Positions 9,781-22,908 of a stretch of 64,000 nt of DNA are shown in pieces. Numbering within the stretch: the stretch's first letter is position 1; each line of letters starts with the position of its first letter. A model generated the notes under the pieces. The model worked only from the letters and a program-made list of their open reading frames with translations. It was not told where the DNA came from and searched no databases. Both the position numbers and the translations under genes were made by a program. Origin of the DNA: Talinum fruticosum (taxonomy: Eukaryota; Streptophyta; Magnoliopsida; Caryophyllales; Talinaceae); NCBI GenBank assembly GCA_021018815.1, contig JAITYX010000102.1, forward strand, positions 62,001 to 126,000. The letters are read 5' to 3'.

Positions 9781-11488
9781 TAAACTTTGCTCGTCAGTCG
9801 AGTATAAATAAACTAAAAAAAAGAAGAAAATTCTAACTCACTTTTGTAGGAATCACGATTGCATTTAGCATAAGCAACAAGCTCTTTAAACCCCTTAGTA
9901 GTCCAAGTGAACAAGTAAGGTCTCGTGAGCGTTTATAACAGTATATACCCACAAAACCTAGAAAAGAAAGATTGGTGTAGAAAGAAAAAGTGAAAAGATT
10001 TTTACAAAAATTATTTACAATAGGGAGAACATATATACATATTAAGATCAATCATATCACCTTCGACACTCAATCATCAACTTGTATGTAGGTATATTAT
10101 ACATATCAAACCTCTAACCTTCTTTTGACGACAATCATATATCAATGTTTTCACCTCTTTATCCCATTAAGAATAGTAAATCGACCTAGTGTGCAATGTG
10201 CATGTGTACCACTACTCCCTTACTTTAGGCTTACACAACTAATTCAATCGACTTGACTAGTACTTTTTTTTTCTTTTATTCGGGAAGCAAGTCATTCCCA
10301 GTAGCAACTATTGTCTCAAAGGATAGGACCCAAGTAGCACATGCCTCAAAGGGTTCTATTCATTCTTGATTTTTTTCTTCCTTTTGTTTTTTTCTTTTTT
10401 TCTTTTCATTCTTTCGATGCAAAATATAACAACATGAAGTTTATTTTTGGTACTCAAGACAAGTGGGTGAATCAATCAATGACAACTTCGGATGTCGAGC
10501 AAATGGCTTTTATAAGGGTGAGTGCAAATTTTATAAATTCTAATGGTATGCCAAGGTTAGAATTTTCATCTAAGAGGTGAGTGTTATCAAGTATATTTCC
10601 CTTTTACAACATAATAATTAAGTCACAATGGTTCAAAAATCAATCGGAATATATATAATATCTCCTAAAACAAAAGAATATCTTCTTTTAGATTGTTTTT
10701 TTTAAAAAAGATTTCTTCCCGAGCTCCACACCTAAACTTGACAATGTCTTCACTCGTAAGTGTGAAGAACCTCAAAGAAAACTAAAAGTAAAAAGAAGAC
10801 AAATATTTACAAAACAAAAAGAAGACTCAAAAACAAATAAAAAAAAAGGACTCAAAAAGAAAAAAGACAATAAAGCATCAAATATGTATAAAAGAAAAAA
10901 AAAGAGAATAGAGAAGGGGATGATTATACTAGGTTAAGTGTTGGGTACACAAAAGCTAAAAGTCACTTGAAACCAGTTCAATGGAGACTCATTGAGCATC
11001 GGCTACTCAGTATCAAGCTGCCATCTCAATTTAAATCTCATTAAAGCACATAATAATTAATCAAATATGAAGGAAGAACTTTCAGCCAAATAAAGGTAAC
11101 AAAAACTCAAGAATTGGTGCCAATAATATATCTATAATATCAATGCAACACCATTAAGAGTTCGTTTCAACTTGTCAAATTGTGACCCAACATCATTAGG
11201 TTCGAAGTTTTATACTCATAAAGTATAGATTCGAAAGTTCAAATTGATGGTTAGTCATAATAGGGTCAACGTAAAAGGACTCAAAATGAACTAAGAAATT
11301 ATTATGGTTAATGTGCTCAAAACAAACATCCTATTCTAATGAGATCTTTGATTCAATAAGTATATCATGCTCATTCTCACAACTAACATGCATTTCAAGC
11401 TCGTGAACTCATTCAACAATAGGAGAAAAAGAGTCTATAAAAGGTGAAGGTTCTACTGTGTCAGTAGTATCTTTCTCTTTAGTTTCCT
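9781..11488 (-). other. G1 internal region, non-coding
   Basis: AT-rich DNA between gag and the polypurine tract, where pol would be in an autonomous element. Collinear with 50610-52290. No RT, integrase or protease motif is visible in any frame. Confidence 0.65.
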
Positions 11489-11974
11489 TTATTTTAGAAA
11501 AAGGAACAATGGGAGTCCATGAAAGAACACCATCGGTAGTGTCCTTAGAAATACTTGGATGAACCTGGTCTCTCGAGGATTAGACTGGAAGGATGAATTT
11601 TGAGCCAAAATATGAGGATATAATGCTTGGTCACTCATATTATCATTCATAAATGGCTCCCCGGAAGAAGAAGGGTCAATGCTCTTAGAGTTCACGTCCG
11701 GTTGACTAAGAAAAGTTCTTTTAAGTTGGGTCAACTGCTCAGTCATAGTCTTAAACATTTTCTCTATATTATTATAACTTTTATCAACATCAGTATAACT
11801 AGGAGGAGGTTGGGTCCGAGCAATGGGAGGTAATGGTCTAGATACATTGGGCATAGTTGGATAAACTAGTCTCCGGTGGGATCCATAATGAAACGGAGTG
11901 GATTGGGACCTATTTTGACCTACAACATTAGGTCTACTACTCCAAGAAAACTTAAGGTGATGTTTTAATCCTTC
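11489..11974 (-). pseudogene. Ty3/gypsy gag, C-terminal part (G1)
   Basis: Minus-strand frame with LKHHLKFSWSSRPNV, equivalent to the N-x-P-N-F-S-W motif near the end of plant gypsy gag, then a Pro-rich stretch and a helical segment (MFKTMTEQLTQLKRTF). The reading is cut at 11979 by the giant-LTR element and resumes at 22909. The ORF's first residues (12073-11980) belong to the insertion, not to gag. The matching part of G2 gag lies at 54400-53915. Confidence 0.7.
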
Positions 11975-11979
11975 ATTAA
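11975..11979. repeat. Target-site duplication ATTAA, left
   Basis: ATTAA precedes the element at 11980 and recurs at 22904-22908. The uninterrupted paralogue at 54400-54415 (CCTTCATTAAAGGTAGG) has it once. Confidence 0.95.
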
Positions 11980-12599
11980 TGTAACGCCCCGACACGTAAC
12001 TACATAAATAAGTAACTAACAGCGGAAGACTTGTAAATTGGGAGATGTTGCCGCCGTTTTCGAATGAAAACAAGGCAAATTCACTGAGCGGATTAATTAT
12101 TCAAACAATTTATGTAAAAATCCAACCCAAATTTTCTTCATAGAAAATGAAAATTTCGAACGCCGAGCTAGAGAGGAATCATGAGCCAAGACACCGAGGA
12201 AGGGACTAACACGTATGGGGTCAAGACGAACAGCCGAACATCACTTCTCCCGACCAGCTTTATCCTTTCTTTCTCTTTAAACTTTGGGTGTGATTGTGAA
12301 TAGCTCGTCATGCGCTCGACTTTCTAAAAATTTTAAAACATAAAACAATAGACGTGTGAGCTAGAAGCTCGAGACGTTACCATTATAAAATAAAATTACA
12401 ATTTAGATGCTATTAAATCATGCATATCTTAAATCATTTTTCTTGAATACTCGGTTTGCAAACTTGTCAATTTCTGATTTGCTTTTCCGATTTAGCCAAA
12501 CTTAGGACCCGTACTATGAAACAATCAATCATGGACTCCGACTCCTAGGTTCATCGAACCCTCGAGCATTCAGCTGTGAACAATTGGACGATTAACGTT

Positions 12600-12930
12600 T
12601 ACGTGAAGTCATCATATATGTAATCGTGTTCGTAAACCGTAAACTGTACTTTGAACTTTAATCGTGATCCGTAAATCGTAAACTGCATCGTGAACTGTAA
12701 TCGTGTCCGTAAACCGTCACTGTGAATCGTAATCGTGTTCGTAAACCGTAAACTGCATCGTGAACTGTAATCGTGTTCGTAAACTGTAATCGTAATTGTA
12801 TTCGTAAACTATAATCGTGAACTGTAATCGTGTCGGTAAACCGTAAATGTGAATCGTAATCGTGTTCGTAAACCGTAATCGTGAACTGTAATCGTGTCCG
12901 TAAACCGTAAATTGTACTGTGAACTCGTAA
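12600..12930. repeat. Minisatellite in giant LTR, copy 1
   Basis: Tandem, imperfect units of the kind CGTAAACCGTAATCGTG and AACTGTAATCGTGT, about 30-45 bp each. The corresponding tract at 19830-20030 in the right LTR is shorter, so the array has changed length since insertion. Confidence 0.85.
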
Positions 12931-14959
12931 TAAATCTACTGTGAATTGTGACTGTGAAGTGTGTCCAAATTATTTGTACTATTAAAACAAGTAAACTCAA
13001 TAATAAAGATAAACACTTTGGAAAAGGTACAAGCAATAACGTACCTCGGCGTGCCAAACACTTCAATAATCGATTGTTTACGCAACACAATTTCAATTCG
13101 ATTTGCTTTCCAAAACGAATCTACTTTTGTAGATTACGAGTCCTTTAACAATATTTATATGCATTTAAGATCACCAAACTTTTACTTTTCGTGAACCTAT
13201 CCATATTGTTTCCTTTTGAGCTCGATATTCATACGTTTCCTAGAAATAAGTTATTGACGATATGATTTGAATTTGTATATAACGATTGATGAGTTTAATT
13301 CCCCATTCTTGTAATAAAGCTCAAGTTTGATCTTTTGCTTCTATCACCTCTAGTTTGTGCTTAATGTAGCCTAAACTTAATTGTACCACCCGTTTCACCT
13401 AGTATGCCCAGATGTCCTCCTATTTGTAAACAAAATATACTTCCTACTTACTGTGTCGGTTTGGTTTTCCAATTTTTTTTAAAATTTTGGCGAGTTCCGT
13501 TTGAAACATGGCCTAACCATTAGGCTAAAAGCCTTAAAATCCTGCATAAAATCCACAATAAAACTCAACGAGCCACATGCTCGGAGTACACAACTCAACG
13601 GCCACACGCCGGAGTATATTTACAACCACAAAACCCAAGTTTTAAACCAAGTATATAAACCGAGTTACAATCTCGTCAATATTATCATTTTCTTGTGCTC
13701 ATGAACTTTTCGATTTCTAATCACGACCTATATATTTATAGTTAAGGCTCCGGGTAAGCAATGTAATCATAGAAATTCCGATTGTCGGGAGATGGCTCCG
13801 TACGATTAATTCCTTTATGAGTACTACCAATAATCGATTAATGATCTAGCGTGTCGTAGACAAAACAGTGAAACTCATTAATATTTCAACATGTTAACAT
13901 TTAAATATTTTGAAAAGTATACATAGTAACGTACTGAGGTAGTTGTTCGTTTTCCTTTAAATATCATTTTTCGTTCTTTTCTTCGAACATGTCGTTTCCG
14001 TCGCTTTTCTGTTTTCGAAAGTAATTTGATGCGATGAGTTAGGTCTCTATTCAGATTGTCATACTACTTTTCTTTTCTTTCTTTTGTAAACTCTTACGTT
14101 CGGTTTCTTTTAATTTCTCACTTGTCGCTCAAAGTTTATTTGGGCTTAAAACTCTCACAATTTTATAAAGATCTATTCTTCATCCCTTCTCAACTCGATT
14201 CAACATTATGAATTTCTTGTCAATCCCCATCTCTCTTCCAATAATATCCAAAACCTTCTTTAAGATCATTCATCACTTAGTCATTCATGTTTCATTATAA
14301 TCTAAGCAGCTTATGGCCCTATTTTTCACCTCATCACAACTCACTTCAATCAAGATCACCGTTAATTCCGATAAAACCTTCAACTTCATAGCCAATTTAC
14401 ATTTATTTTATATCTTCAACCCAAAATTTCGCATAGCCGCTTTACATTTAATTCACACATGTTAATATACCTCCATACTTTATCGATTCCACATTTCAAA
14501 TTGATTCACTCTTGCTTCACTAAACTAAAATTCAATTACATTAATTTGCTCAAGTTTAGCACACATACACAAATAAATTCAATTTTCCATCAATCTCCAA
14601 TTACGGATCCTTAAAAGCACTTCACAAACAACATACATGTTCATGTTCCAATCATCCTCAATATCTTCCTTCCAATTCTTCCACATTCAAATAATTCATT
14701 CATACTCATAAATAAGTTTAACAAGCACATTCACACTTATGAATAATCCCAAATTAATTTTCAATACTAATTTAACACATAAGAAACCCTAAAACCAATT
14801 TCACATATCCATATTTCAATTACTCCCTAAAGCTCATCTAAATCCACCACAACCAATTCAAAACTCACATTTATTTGTCTACTTATTCAATTATAACATG
14901 AATTTATAATAAGATTTGCTTAGAAATTAAGGATTAGAGATATACCTCAAATGAGTTAG

Positions 14960-15320
14960 AGGTGGAATTGAATGGTGGCGCCTCGGTGGTGGAGACCCGG
15001 TGGCTTAGGCAGCGGTAATGGGCATAGGTCAGCCGCGTCAGGCGCCGGAGAACAGCCAAAGGTGGCGCCAACCTCGGCCAGGAGGCGGCAGAGGCACCGC
15101 CCGGCCTGTTCGCCTTGCTGCCCGAACGAGAGGAAAACAGACAGAGAGAGAGGTTGTCGGTGGTAGTAGCGGTGGCGGCCAGGGGCGCTGGCGGCGAAGG
15201 CCGGCTCGTGGAGGCTGCAAGTCCGGTCGATGGATGGCCGGCGACACAACAGCTGCGAGCAGGGCGGAGGGGCAAGCAGTGAAGGAAGAAGAAGAGGGGA
15301 TGGAAAGTAGGAAGTGTTAG
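14960..15320. promoter_or_regulatory. GC-rich island in giant LTR, copy 1
   Basis: Sharp GC- and CpG-rich block in an otherwise AT-rich LTR, 480-840 bp from the LTR start on the minus strand. Frames run through it on both strands but differ between the two LTRs, so it is unlikely to be coding. A promoter or transcribed leader is a plausible role. Confidence 0.4.
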
Positions 15321-15802
15321 CTTGCTTTGAAATCCCGTGCTTCACCGATATATTTTTGGACGATGCTTCTAGCATCTCCTTTCTTTTCTTTTCTCTTTTT
15401 TTTTTGGTCTTCTAAATTCTAATATCTCCACATCTTCTTATTATTGATTTTACCACATGGTTAAGCTCCCAATCACCCATTTTACCCATTTTTTTATTTG
15501 CTTATAAATATTTTCTAACTTTTGTCTCCTTTATATATATATATATATTTTTTTTACTTACTATTTATTTATAAATAAAACCTTGTTCGAGACACAATTT
15601 GCACTCTGTTCGAGGGTATATACATTTCTTTACACAAATGTAAATTTGTACGAATTATCCATTATTATTTTTGATTATCAAATTGTTCGCACCTTTCATT
15701 TCGGTTTTGAATTTTGGCACGGCTCACTGCTCTTGAACAACATTAAGACGATAAAATGCAAATTTAAAATAATTAATTAAGATTAAGTTTCGGGGTGTCA
15801 CA

Positions 15803-15814
15803 TCCTCCCCCTAT
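15803..15814 (-). other. Polypurine tract of giant-LTR element
   Basis: On the minus strand ATAGGGGGAGGA stands directly before the LTR start TGTGACACC. Confidence 0.85.
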
Positions 15815-17510
15815 AAAAGTTTCGTCCTCGAAAGTATAATCGTTTAATAACATACCTGTGGAACAAATGGAGGCTAACAATTTCTCATTTCATTCTCTAT
15901 TTCCCATGTTGCTGCAGAAATCTCATGATGGCCCAAGTGACTTTAATCAAAGGTATCACTTTGTTGCATTACTTGTTGAACCTATAAGAAGCATGATTTA
16001 TTGGCTCGACAATTTCGTAAGGCTCACCGAAGCGGTGTCTCAACTTCCCTCTTACACAATCTTCCCGGAGAAACCTTAAGAAAAGTGTTATAACTTCTTG
16101 AGATTTAAGAGGTTTCCTTATACGATTCGCATGTGAATTCCGCCTATCTCAAACCGTTTTTGTATTATGTTGTATAATTTAGATCTTCCCAACTATTTCT
16201 TAAATCATTTTTGATACCATGAAGAATATGAGAACCCAACTAATGGAATATATTCGTCTTCTTTCTCTTACATAACCAATAACATATCCTCAATCACTTG
16301 TCTCCCCATTTCCTATTTATCCATTGATTTCACGGTTATACGAACTACTAAAATGCGGTTTCGTTCCAAATACCTTTTGTGAAAACTTCCAAAGATTTGC
16401 AATATAGTTTCCATGTGTTCCACATGTTTATTTTCCTTCATAAAGTTTAGAATTGGTTTTAAGTATTTTATTTATTTATTAATCTGTTTTACCCTAGTCT
16501 TAAGTTCAAGGTGTTTCATCTTTATATAACATACCAGGGAGATCTTTACTTATGACCATGGATTCTCAACCTCTCATCTATCACAGCTAAGAGATGCTTC
16601 ATAGTTTATATTAATATCTCATTTCCTATAATCTTATCTATAACCTCAAAATTCTCATCATTCTTTGAGATTACATTTTTTTCTTTTGTTATACCTCAAT
16701 TGCTTTATTTACTTTCTTTATACATACAATTACACTTATTGATTGAGAATAAATACCTCCTATCATGTAGATTGTTATTGTCTATTCTAGTTCTTTGACT
16801 CAACATATGTCACTATATAAGGGAATTTCACTAATTCGAGCATCAGTATGATGCACTTCTTCTCAAATTCAAACTCATACATTTCTCAATCTAGTTACTT
16901 TAGAGTCGCTTTTATTACATAAATTTTTGTTTTCATTCTTTATTACCCAACAACCAAAGTTACCATTTGACACATTTGATGTTTATTGAATCTTTAGGCC
17001 CCGTGAAGCACTTAGAGCTTCGATGCTTATTATTAGCTCCGAAAATTAAATTCCAACAATAATTTATATATGCTTTTAAACTCATCTACGTGGGAATCAA
17101 GTGAGAACCTTTCTTTTATCAATAGAGATTAAACGATTTTCATCTATCATTGACAAAACTTTTTTTTCCTCCTTAGGGGTATCAAAATTTTGGGCAATTA
17201 CTCATTTTAGAACAAGATTCTTTACATTATTTTGATAGATTTATAGTTTTATCATTATGCTTGGTCAAGCAAGTGATATTAGACTGGATCATCTTGACTC
17301 AAATGATAGAATCACTTAACGACGTAAACTTTTATATTGGCCATCTATATGCAAAGACAACCATAGACGCATGCGACTTGTTGGGTTTAGGCGCCATCCC
17401 CAACAAACCAAGGCGAATAATGAGACTCACACATAGGACTCCACATTACACATAAAATGACTCGAATCGGGTGGACTAAGTCTCTATACGCTTGGCTCAT
17501 GATTCTCTCA
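15815..17510 (-). other. Internal region 1, non-coding
   Basis: About 1.7 kb of AT-rich DNA with no open frame above about 75 codons and no retroelement domain. The part from about 16400 is repeated at 18038-19155. Confidence 0.75.
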
Positions 17511-17528
17511 ACCTGAAGCTCGATACCA
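17511..17528 (-). other. Primer-binding site of giant-LTR element
   Basis: On the minus strand TGGTATCGAGCTTCAGGT begins two bases after the LTR. It resembles the tRNA-Met complement TGGTATCAGAGC, with CAG reduced to CG. A second copy with one more change is at 19151-19168. Confidence 0.8.
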
Positions 17529-17530
17529 CT

Positions 17531-18037
17531 TCGTAACGCCCCAACACGTAACCACATAAATAAGTAATTAACAGTGGAAGACTTGTAAATTGGGAGACGT
17601 TACCGCCGTTTTCAAAATGAAAACAAGGCAAATTCACTTGAGCAGATTAATTATTCAACCACTTTATGTAAAAATCCAACCCAAATTTTCTTCATAGAAA
17701 ATGAAAATTGCGGAATGCCGAACTGGAGAGGAATCATGAGCCAAGAGACCGAGGAAGGGACTAACATGTATGGGGTCAAGACGAACAGTACGAACATCAC
17801 TTCTCCGACCAGCTTTATCCTTTCTTTCTCTTTAAACTTTGGGTGTGATTGTGAATAGTCCGCCATGCGCTCGACTTCCTAAAAATTTTAAAACATAAAA
17901 CAATAGACGTGTGAGCTAGAAGCTCATTACGTTACCGTTATCAAATAAAATTACAATTTAGATGCTATTAAATCATGCATATCTTAAATCATTTTTCTTG
18001 AATGCTCGGTTCGCAAACTTGTCAATTTCTGATTTGC
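17531..18037 (-). repeat. Truncated middle LTR
   Basis: The first 507 plus-strand bases of the giant LTR. It then switches abruptly to internal sequence at GATTTGC (18031-18037), a heptamer present at both parental sites (about 12477 in the LTR and 16405 in the internal region). Confidence 0.85.
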
Positions 18038-19155
18038 AATACGGTTTCCACGTGTTCCACATATTTATTTTGCTTCATAAAGTTTAGAATTGGTTTTAAG
18101 TATTTTATTTATTTATTAATCTATTTTACCCTAGTCTTAAGTTCAAGGTATTTCATCTTTATATAACATACCAGGGAGATCTTTACTTATGACCATGGAT
18201 TCTCAATCTCTCATCTATCATAGCTAAGATATGTTTTATAGTTTATATTAATATCTCATTTCCTATAATCTTATCTATAACCTCAAAATTCTCATCATTC
18301 TTTGAGCTTACATTTTCTTTTCTTTTGTTATACCTCAATTGCTTTATTTACTTTCTTTATACATACAATTACACTTATTGATTGAGAATAAATACCTCCT
18401 ATCATGTAGATTGTTATTGTCTATTCTAGTTCTTTGATTCAACATGTGTCACCATACAAGGGAATTTCACTAATTCAAGCATCAGTATGATGCACTTCTT
18501 CTCAAATTCAAACTCATACATTTCTCAATCTAGTTACTTTAGAGTCGCTTTTATTACATAAATTTTTGTTTTCATTCTTTATTACCCAACGACCAAAGTT
18601 ACCATTTGACACATTTGATGTTTATTGAATCTTTAGGCCCCCATGAAGCACTTAGAGCTTCGATGCTTATTATTAGCTCCAAAAATTAAATTCCAACAAT
18701 AGTTTATATGTGCTTTTAAACTCATCTACGTGGGAAACAAATAAGAACCTTTCTTTTATCAATAGAGATTAAACGGTTTTCATCTGTCATTGACAAAACT
18801 TTTTTTTCCTCCTTAGGGGGTATCAAAATTTTGGGCAATTACTCATTTTAGAACAGGATTCTTTTCGTTATTTCGATAGATTTATAGTTTTATCGTTATG
18901 CTAGTCAAGCAAGTGATATTGGACTGGATCATCTTGACTCAAATGATAGAATTACTTAACGACGTAAACTTTTATATTGGCCATCTATATGCAAAGACAA
19001 CCATAGACGCATGTGACTTGTCGGGTTTAGGCGCCATCCCCAATAAACCAAGACGAATAATGAGACTCACACATAGGACTCCACATTACACATAAAATGA
19101 CTCGAATCAGGTGGACTAAGTCTCTATACGCTTGGCTCATGATTCTCTCAACCTG
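18038..19155 (-). other. Internal region 2, partial duplicate
   Basis: Near-identical to 16408-17510, lacking the first 600 bp and the polypurine tract. No coding content. Confidence 0.85.
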
Positions 19156-19170
19156 AAGCTCGATACTACT

Positions 19171-22100
19171 TCGTAACGCCCCCAACATGTAACCACATAA
19201 ATAAGTAATTAACAGCGGAAGACTTGTAAATTGGGAGATGTTACCGCCGTTTTCAAAATGAAAACAAGGCAAATTCACTTGAGTAGATTAATTATTCAAA
19301 CAATTTATGTAAAAATCCAACCCAAATTTTCTTCATAGAAAATGAAAATTTCGAACGCCGAGCTAGAGATGAATCATGAGCCAAGAGACCCGGGAAGGGA
19401 CTAACATGTATGGGGTCAAGACGAATAGCCGAACATCACTTCTCCCGACCGACTTTATCCTTTCTTTCTCTTTAAACTTTGGGTGTGATTGTGAATAGTC
19501 CGCCATGCGCTCGACTTCCTAAAAATTTTAAAACATAAAACAATAGACGTGTGAGCTAGAAGCTCGATGACGTTACGATTATAAAATAAAATTACAATTT
19601 AGATGCTATTAAATCATGCATATCTTAAATCATTTTTCTTGAATACTCGGCTTGCAAACTTATCAATTTCGATTTGCTTTTCCGATTTAGCCAAACCGAG
19701 GACCCGTACTGTGAAACAATCAACCATGGACTCCGACTCCTAGGTTCATTGAACCCTTAGGCGATCATGCAGTGAACAATTGGACGATTAACGATTATGT
19801 GAAGTCATCATATATGTAATCGTGTTCGTAAACCGTAAACCGTATCGTGAATCTGTAATCGTATTCGTAAACTATAACTATGAACCGTAATCGTGTTCGG
19901 TAAATCGTAATCGTGAACTGTTATTGTGTTTGTAAACTGTAATCGTGAACTGTAATCGTGTCTATAAACCGTAATCGTGTTCGTAAACCGTAAACCGTAC
20001 CGTGAACCGTAATAAATCTACCGTGAATCGTGATCGTGAAGTGTGTCCAAATTATTTGTACTATTAAAACAAGTAAACTCAATAATAAAGATAAACACTT
20101 TGGAAAAGGTACAAGCAATAACGTACCTCAGCGTGCCAAACACTTCAATAACCGATTGTTTCGCAACACAATTTCAATTCGATTTCGTTTCCAAAACGAA
20201 TCTACTTTTGTAGATTACTAGTCCTTTAACAATATTTATATGCATTTACAATCACTAAACTTTTACTTTTCGCGCACCTATCCATATTGTTTCCTTTTGA
20301 GCTCGATATTCATACGTTTCCCAAAAATAAGTTATTGACGATGTGGTTTGAATTTGTATATAACGATTGATGAGTTTAATTCCCTATTCTTGTAATAAAG
20401 CTCAAGTTTGATCTTTTTCTTCTATCACCTCTAGTTTGTACTTAATGTAGCCTAACCTTAATTGTACCACCCGTTTCACCTAGTATGCCCGGATGTCCTC
20501 TTATCTCGTAAACAAAATATACTTCCTACTTACGGTGTCGGTTTGGTTTTTCAATTTTTTAAAAATTTTGGCGAGTTCCGTTTGAAACATGGCCTAACCA
20601 TTAGGCTAAAAGCCTTAAAATCCTGCATAAAATCCACAATAAAACTCAACGAGCCACATGCTCGGAGTACACAACTCAACGGCCACAAGCCGGAGTATAT
20701 TTACAACCACAAACCCAAGTTTCAAACCGAGTATATAAACCGAGTTACAATCTCGTCAATATTATCATTTTCTTGTGCTCATGAACTTTTTGATTTTTTA
20801 TCACAACATATATATTTATAGCTAAGGCTCTGGTTAAGCAATGTAATCATAGAAATTCCGATTGTCGGGAGATGGCTCCGTACAATTAATTCCTTTATGA
20901 GTACTACCAATAATCGATTAATGATTTAGCGTGTCGTAGACAAAATAGTGAAACTCATTAATATTTCAACATGTTAACATTATACACGATAACGTACTCG
21001 AGGTAGTTGTTCGTTTTCCTTTAAATATCGTTTTTTCGTTCTTTTCTTCGAACATGTCGTTTCCGTCGCTTTTCGTTTTCGAAAGTAATTTGATGCGATG
21101 AGTTAGGTCTCTATTCAGATTGTCATACTACTTTTCTTTCTTTCTTTTGTAAACTCTTACGTTCGGTTTCTTTTAATTTCTCACTTGTCGCTCAAAGATT
21201 ATTTGGGCTTAAAACTCTCATAATTTTATAAAGATCAATTCTTCCTCCCTTCTCAACTCGATTCAACATACTGAATTTCTTGTCAATCCCCATCTCTCTT
21301 CCAATAATATCCAAAAACCTTCTTTAAGATCATTCATCACTTAGTCATTCATGTTTCATTAATCTAAGCGAGTTATGGCCCTATTTTTCACCTCATCACA
21401 ACTCACTTCAATCAAGATCACCGTTAATTCCGATAAAACCTTCAACTTCATAGCCAAGTTACATTTATTTTATATCTTCAACCTAAAATTTCGCATATCC
21501 AGTTTACATTTAATTCACACATGTTAATATACCTCCATACTTTATCGATTCTACATTTCAAATTGAGTCACTCTTGCTTCACTAAACCAAAATTCAATTG
21601 CATTAATTTGCTCAAGTTTAGTAAATTCAATTTTCCATCAATCTCCAATTACGGATCCTTAAAAGCACTTCACAAACAACATACATGTTCATGTTCCAAT
21701 CATCCTCAATATCTTCCTTCCAATTCTTCCACATTCAAATAATTCATTCATACTCATAAATAAGTTTAACAAGCACATTCACACTTATGAATAATCCCAA
21801 ATTAATTTTCAATACTAATTTAACACATAAGAAACCCTAAAACCAATTTCACATATCCATATTTCAATTACTCCCCAAAGCTCATCTAAATTCACCACAA
21901 ACAATTCAAAACTCACATTTATTTGTCTACTAATTCAATTACAACATGAGTTTATAATAAGATTTGCTTAGAAATTAAGGATTGGAGATATACCTTAAAT
22001 GAGTTAGAGGTGGAATTGAATGGAGGTGGCTCGGTGGTGGATACACGGTGGCTCGAGCAGCGGTAATGGGCATAGGTCAGCCGCGTCGAGCACCGGAGAA

Positions 22101-22578
22101 CAGCCAAAGGTGGCGCCAACCCCGGCCAAGCGGCGGCAGAGGCACTCGCCCGGCTTGTTCCGCCTTACTGCCCGAACAGAGGAAAACGGACAGAGAGAGA
22201 GGTTGTCGGCGGCAGTAGCGGTGGCGGCCGGGGCGCCGCGGCGAAGGCTGGCCCGTGGAGGCTGCAAGTCCAGCCGATGGATGGCCGGTGACACAACAGC
22301 AGCAGCAGGGCGAGAGGGCGGCGAGTGAAGGAAGAAAAAGAGGTGAAGGGGATGGAAAGTAGGAAGTGTTAGCTTGCTTTGAAATCCCGTGCTTCATCGA
22401 TATATTTTGGACGATGCTTCTAGCATCTCCTTTCTTTTCTTTTCTCTTTTTTTTTGTCTTCTAAATTCTAATATCTCCACATTTTCTTATTATTGATTTT
22501 ATCACATGGTTAAGCTCCCAATCACCCATTTTGCCTATTTTTTTTATTTGCTTATAAATATTTTCTAACTTTTGTCTC

Positions 22579-22657
<79 letters not shown>

Positions 22658-22903
22658 TACTTACTATTTATTTATAAATAAAACCGTGTTCGAGACACAA
22701 TTTGCACTTGTTCGAGGGTATATACATTTCTTCGCACAAATGTAAATTTGTACGAATTATTCATTATTATTTTCGATTATCAAATTGTTCGCACCTTTCA
22801 TTTCGGTTTTGAATTTTGGCACGGCTCACTGCTCTTGAACAACATTAAGACGATAAAATGCAAATTTAAAATAATTAATTAAGATTAAGTTTCGAGTGTT
22901 ACA
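19171..22903 (-). repeat. Giant LTR, right copy (5' LTR)
   Basis: Second full LTR. Differences from the left copy include a shorter minisatellite (19830-20030) and a (TA)n tract of about 75 bases at 22581-22655, where the left LTR has only about 15 (15533-15548). Its GC-rich island is at 22010-22390. Confidence 0.9.
22581..22655. repeat. (TA)n microsatellite in right giant LTR
   Basis: TA run expanded relative to the left LTR. Confidence 0.97.
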
Positions 22904-22908
22904 ATTAA

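Larger units (their letters stand above)
11980..15802 (-). repeat. Giant LTR, left copy (3' LTR)
   Basis: Collinear with 19171-22903. It contains a minisatellite (about 12600-12930), a long AT-rich middle and a GC-rich island (14960-15320). The plus-strand end is TTTCGGGGTGTCACA, the other end TGTAACGCCCC. Confidence 0.9.
11980..22903 (-). mobile_element. Giant-LTR non-coding retroelement (LARD-like), three LTRs
   Basis: Minus-strand element flanked by ATTAA. Order on the plus strand: LTR 11980-15802, internal 15803-17530, truncated LTR 17531-18037, partial internal 18038-19170, LTR 19171-22903. LTRs are 3.7-3.8 kb with only about 1.7 kb of internal DNA. They start TGTGACACC and end GGGGCGTTACA on the minus strand. 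No protein domain is recognisable anywhere. The shape fits large retrotransposon derivatives (LARDs), but the LTR is longer than the internal part. The extra internal/LTR unit points to recombination inside the element. Confidence 0.85.

Noticed and set aside
12948..13194. Short ORFs shared by the two giant LTRs (also 20030-20221)
   Set aside because: Under 80 codons, AT-driven, with frame differences between copies.
14934..15375. Pro/Ala/Arg-rich ORFs on both strands in the GC-rich island
   Set aside because: Frames are not kept in the second LTR (22004-22397) and composition alone explains them.
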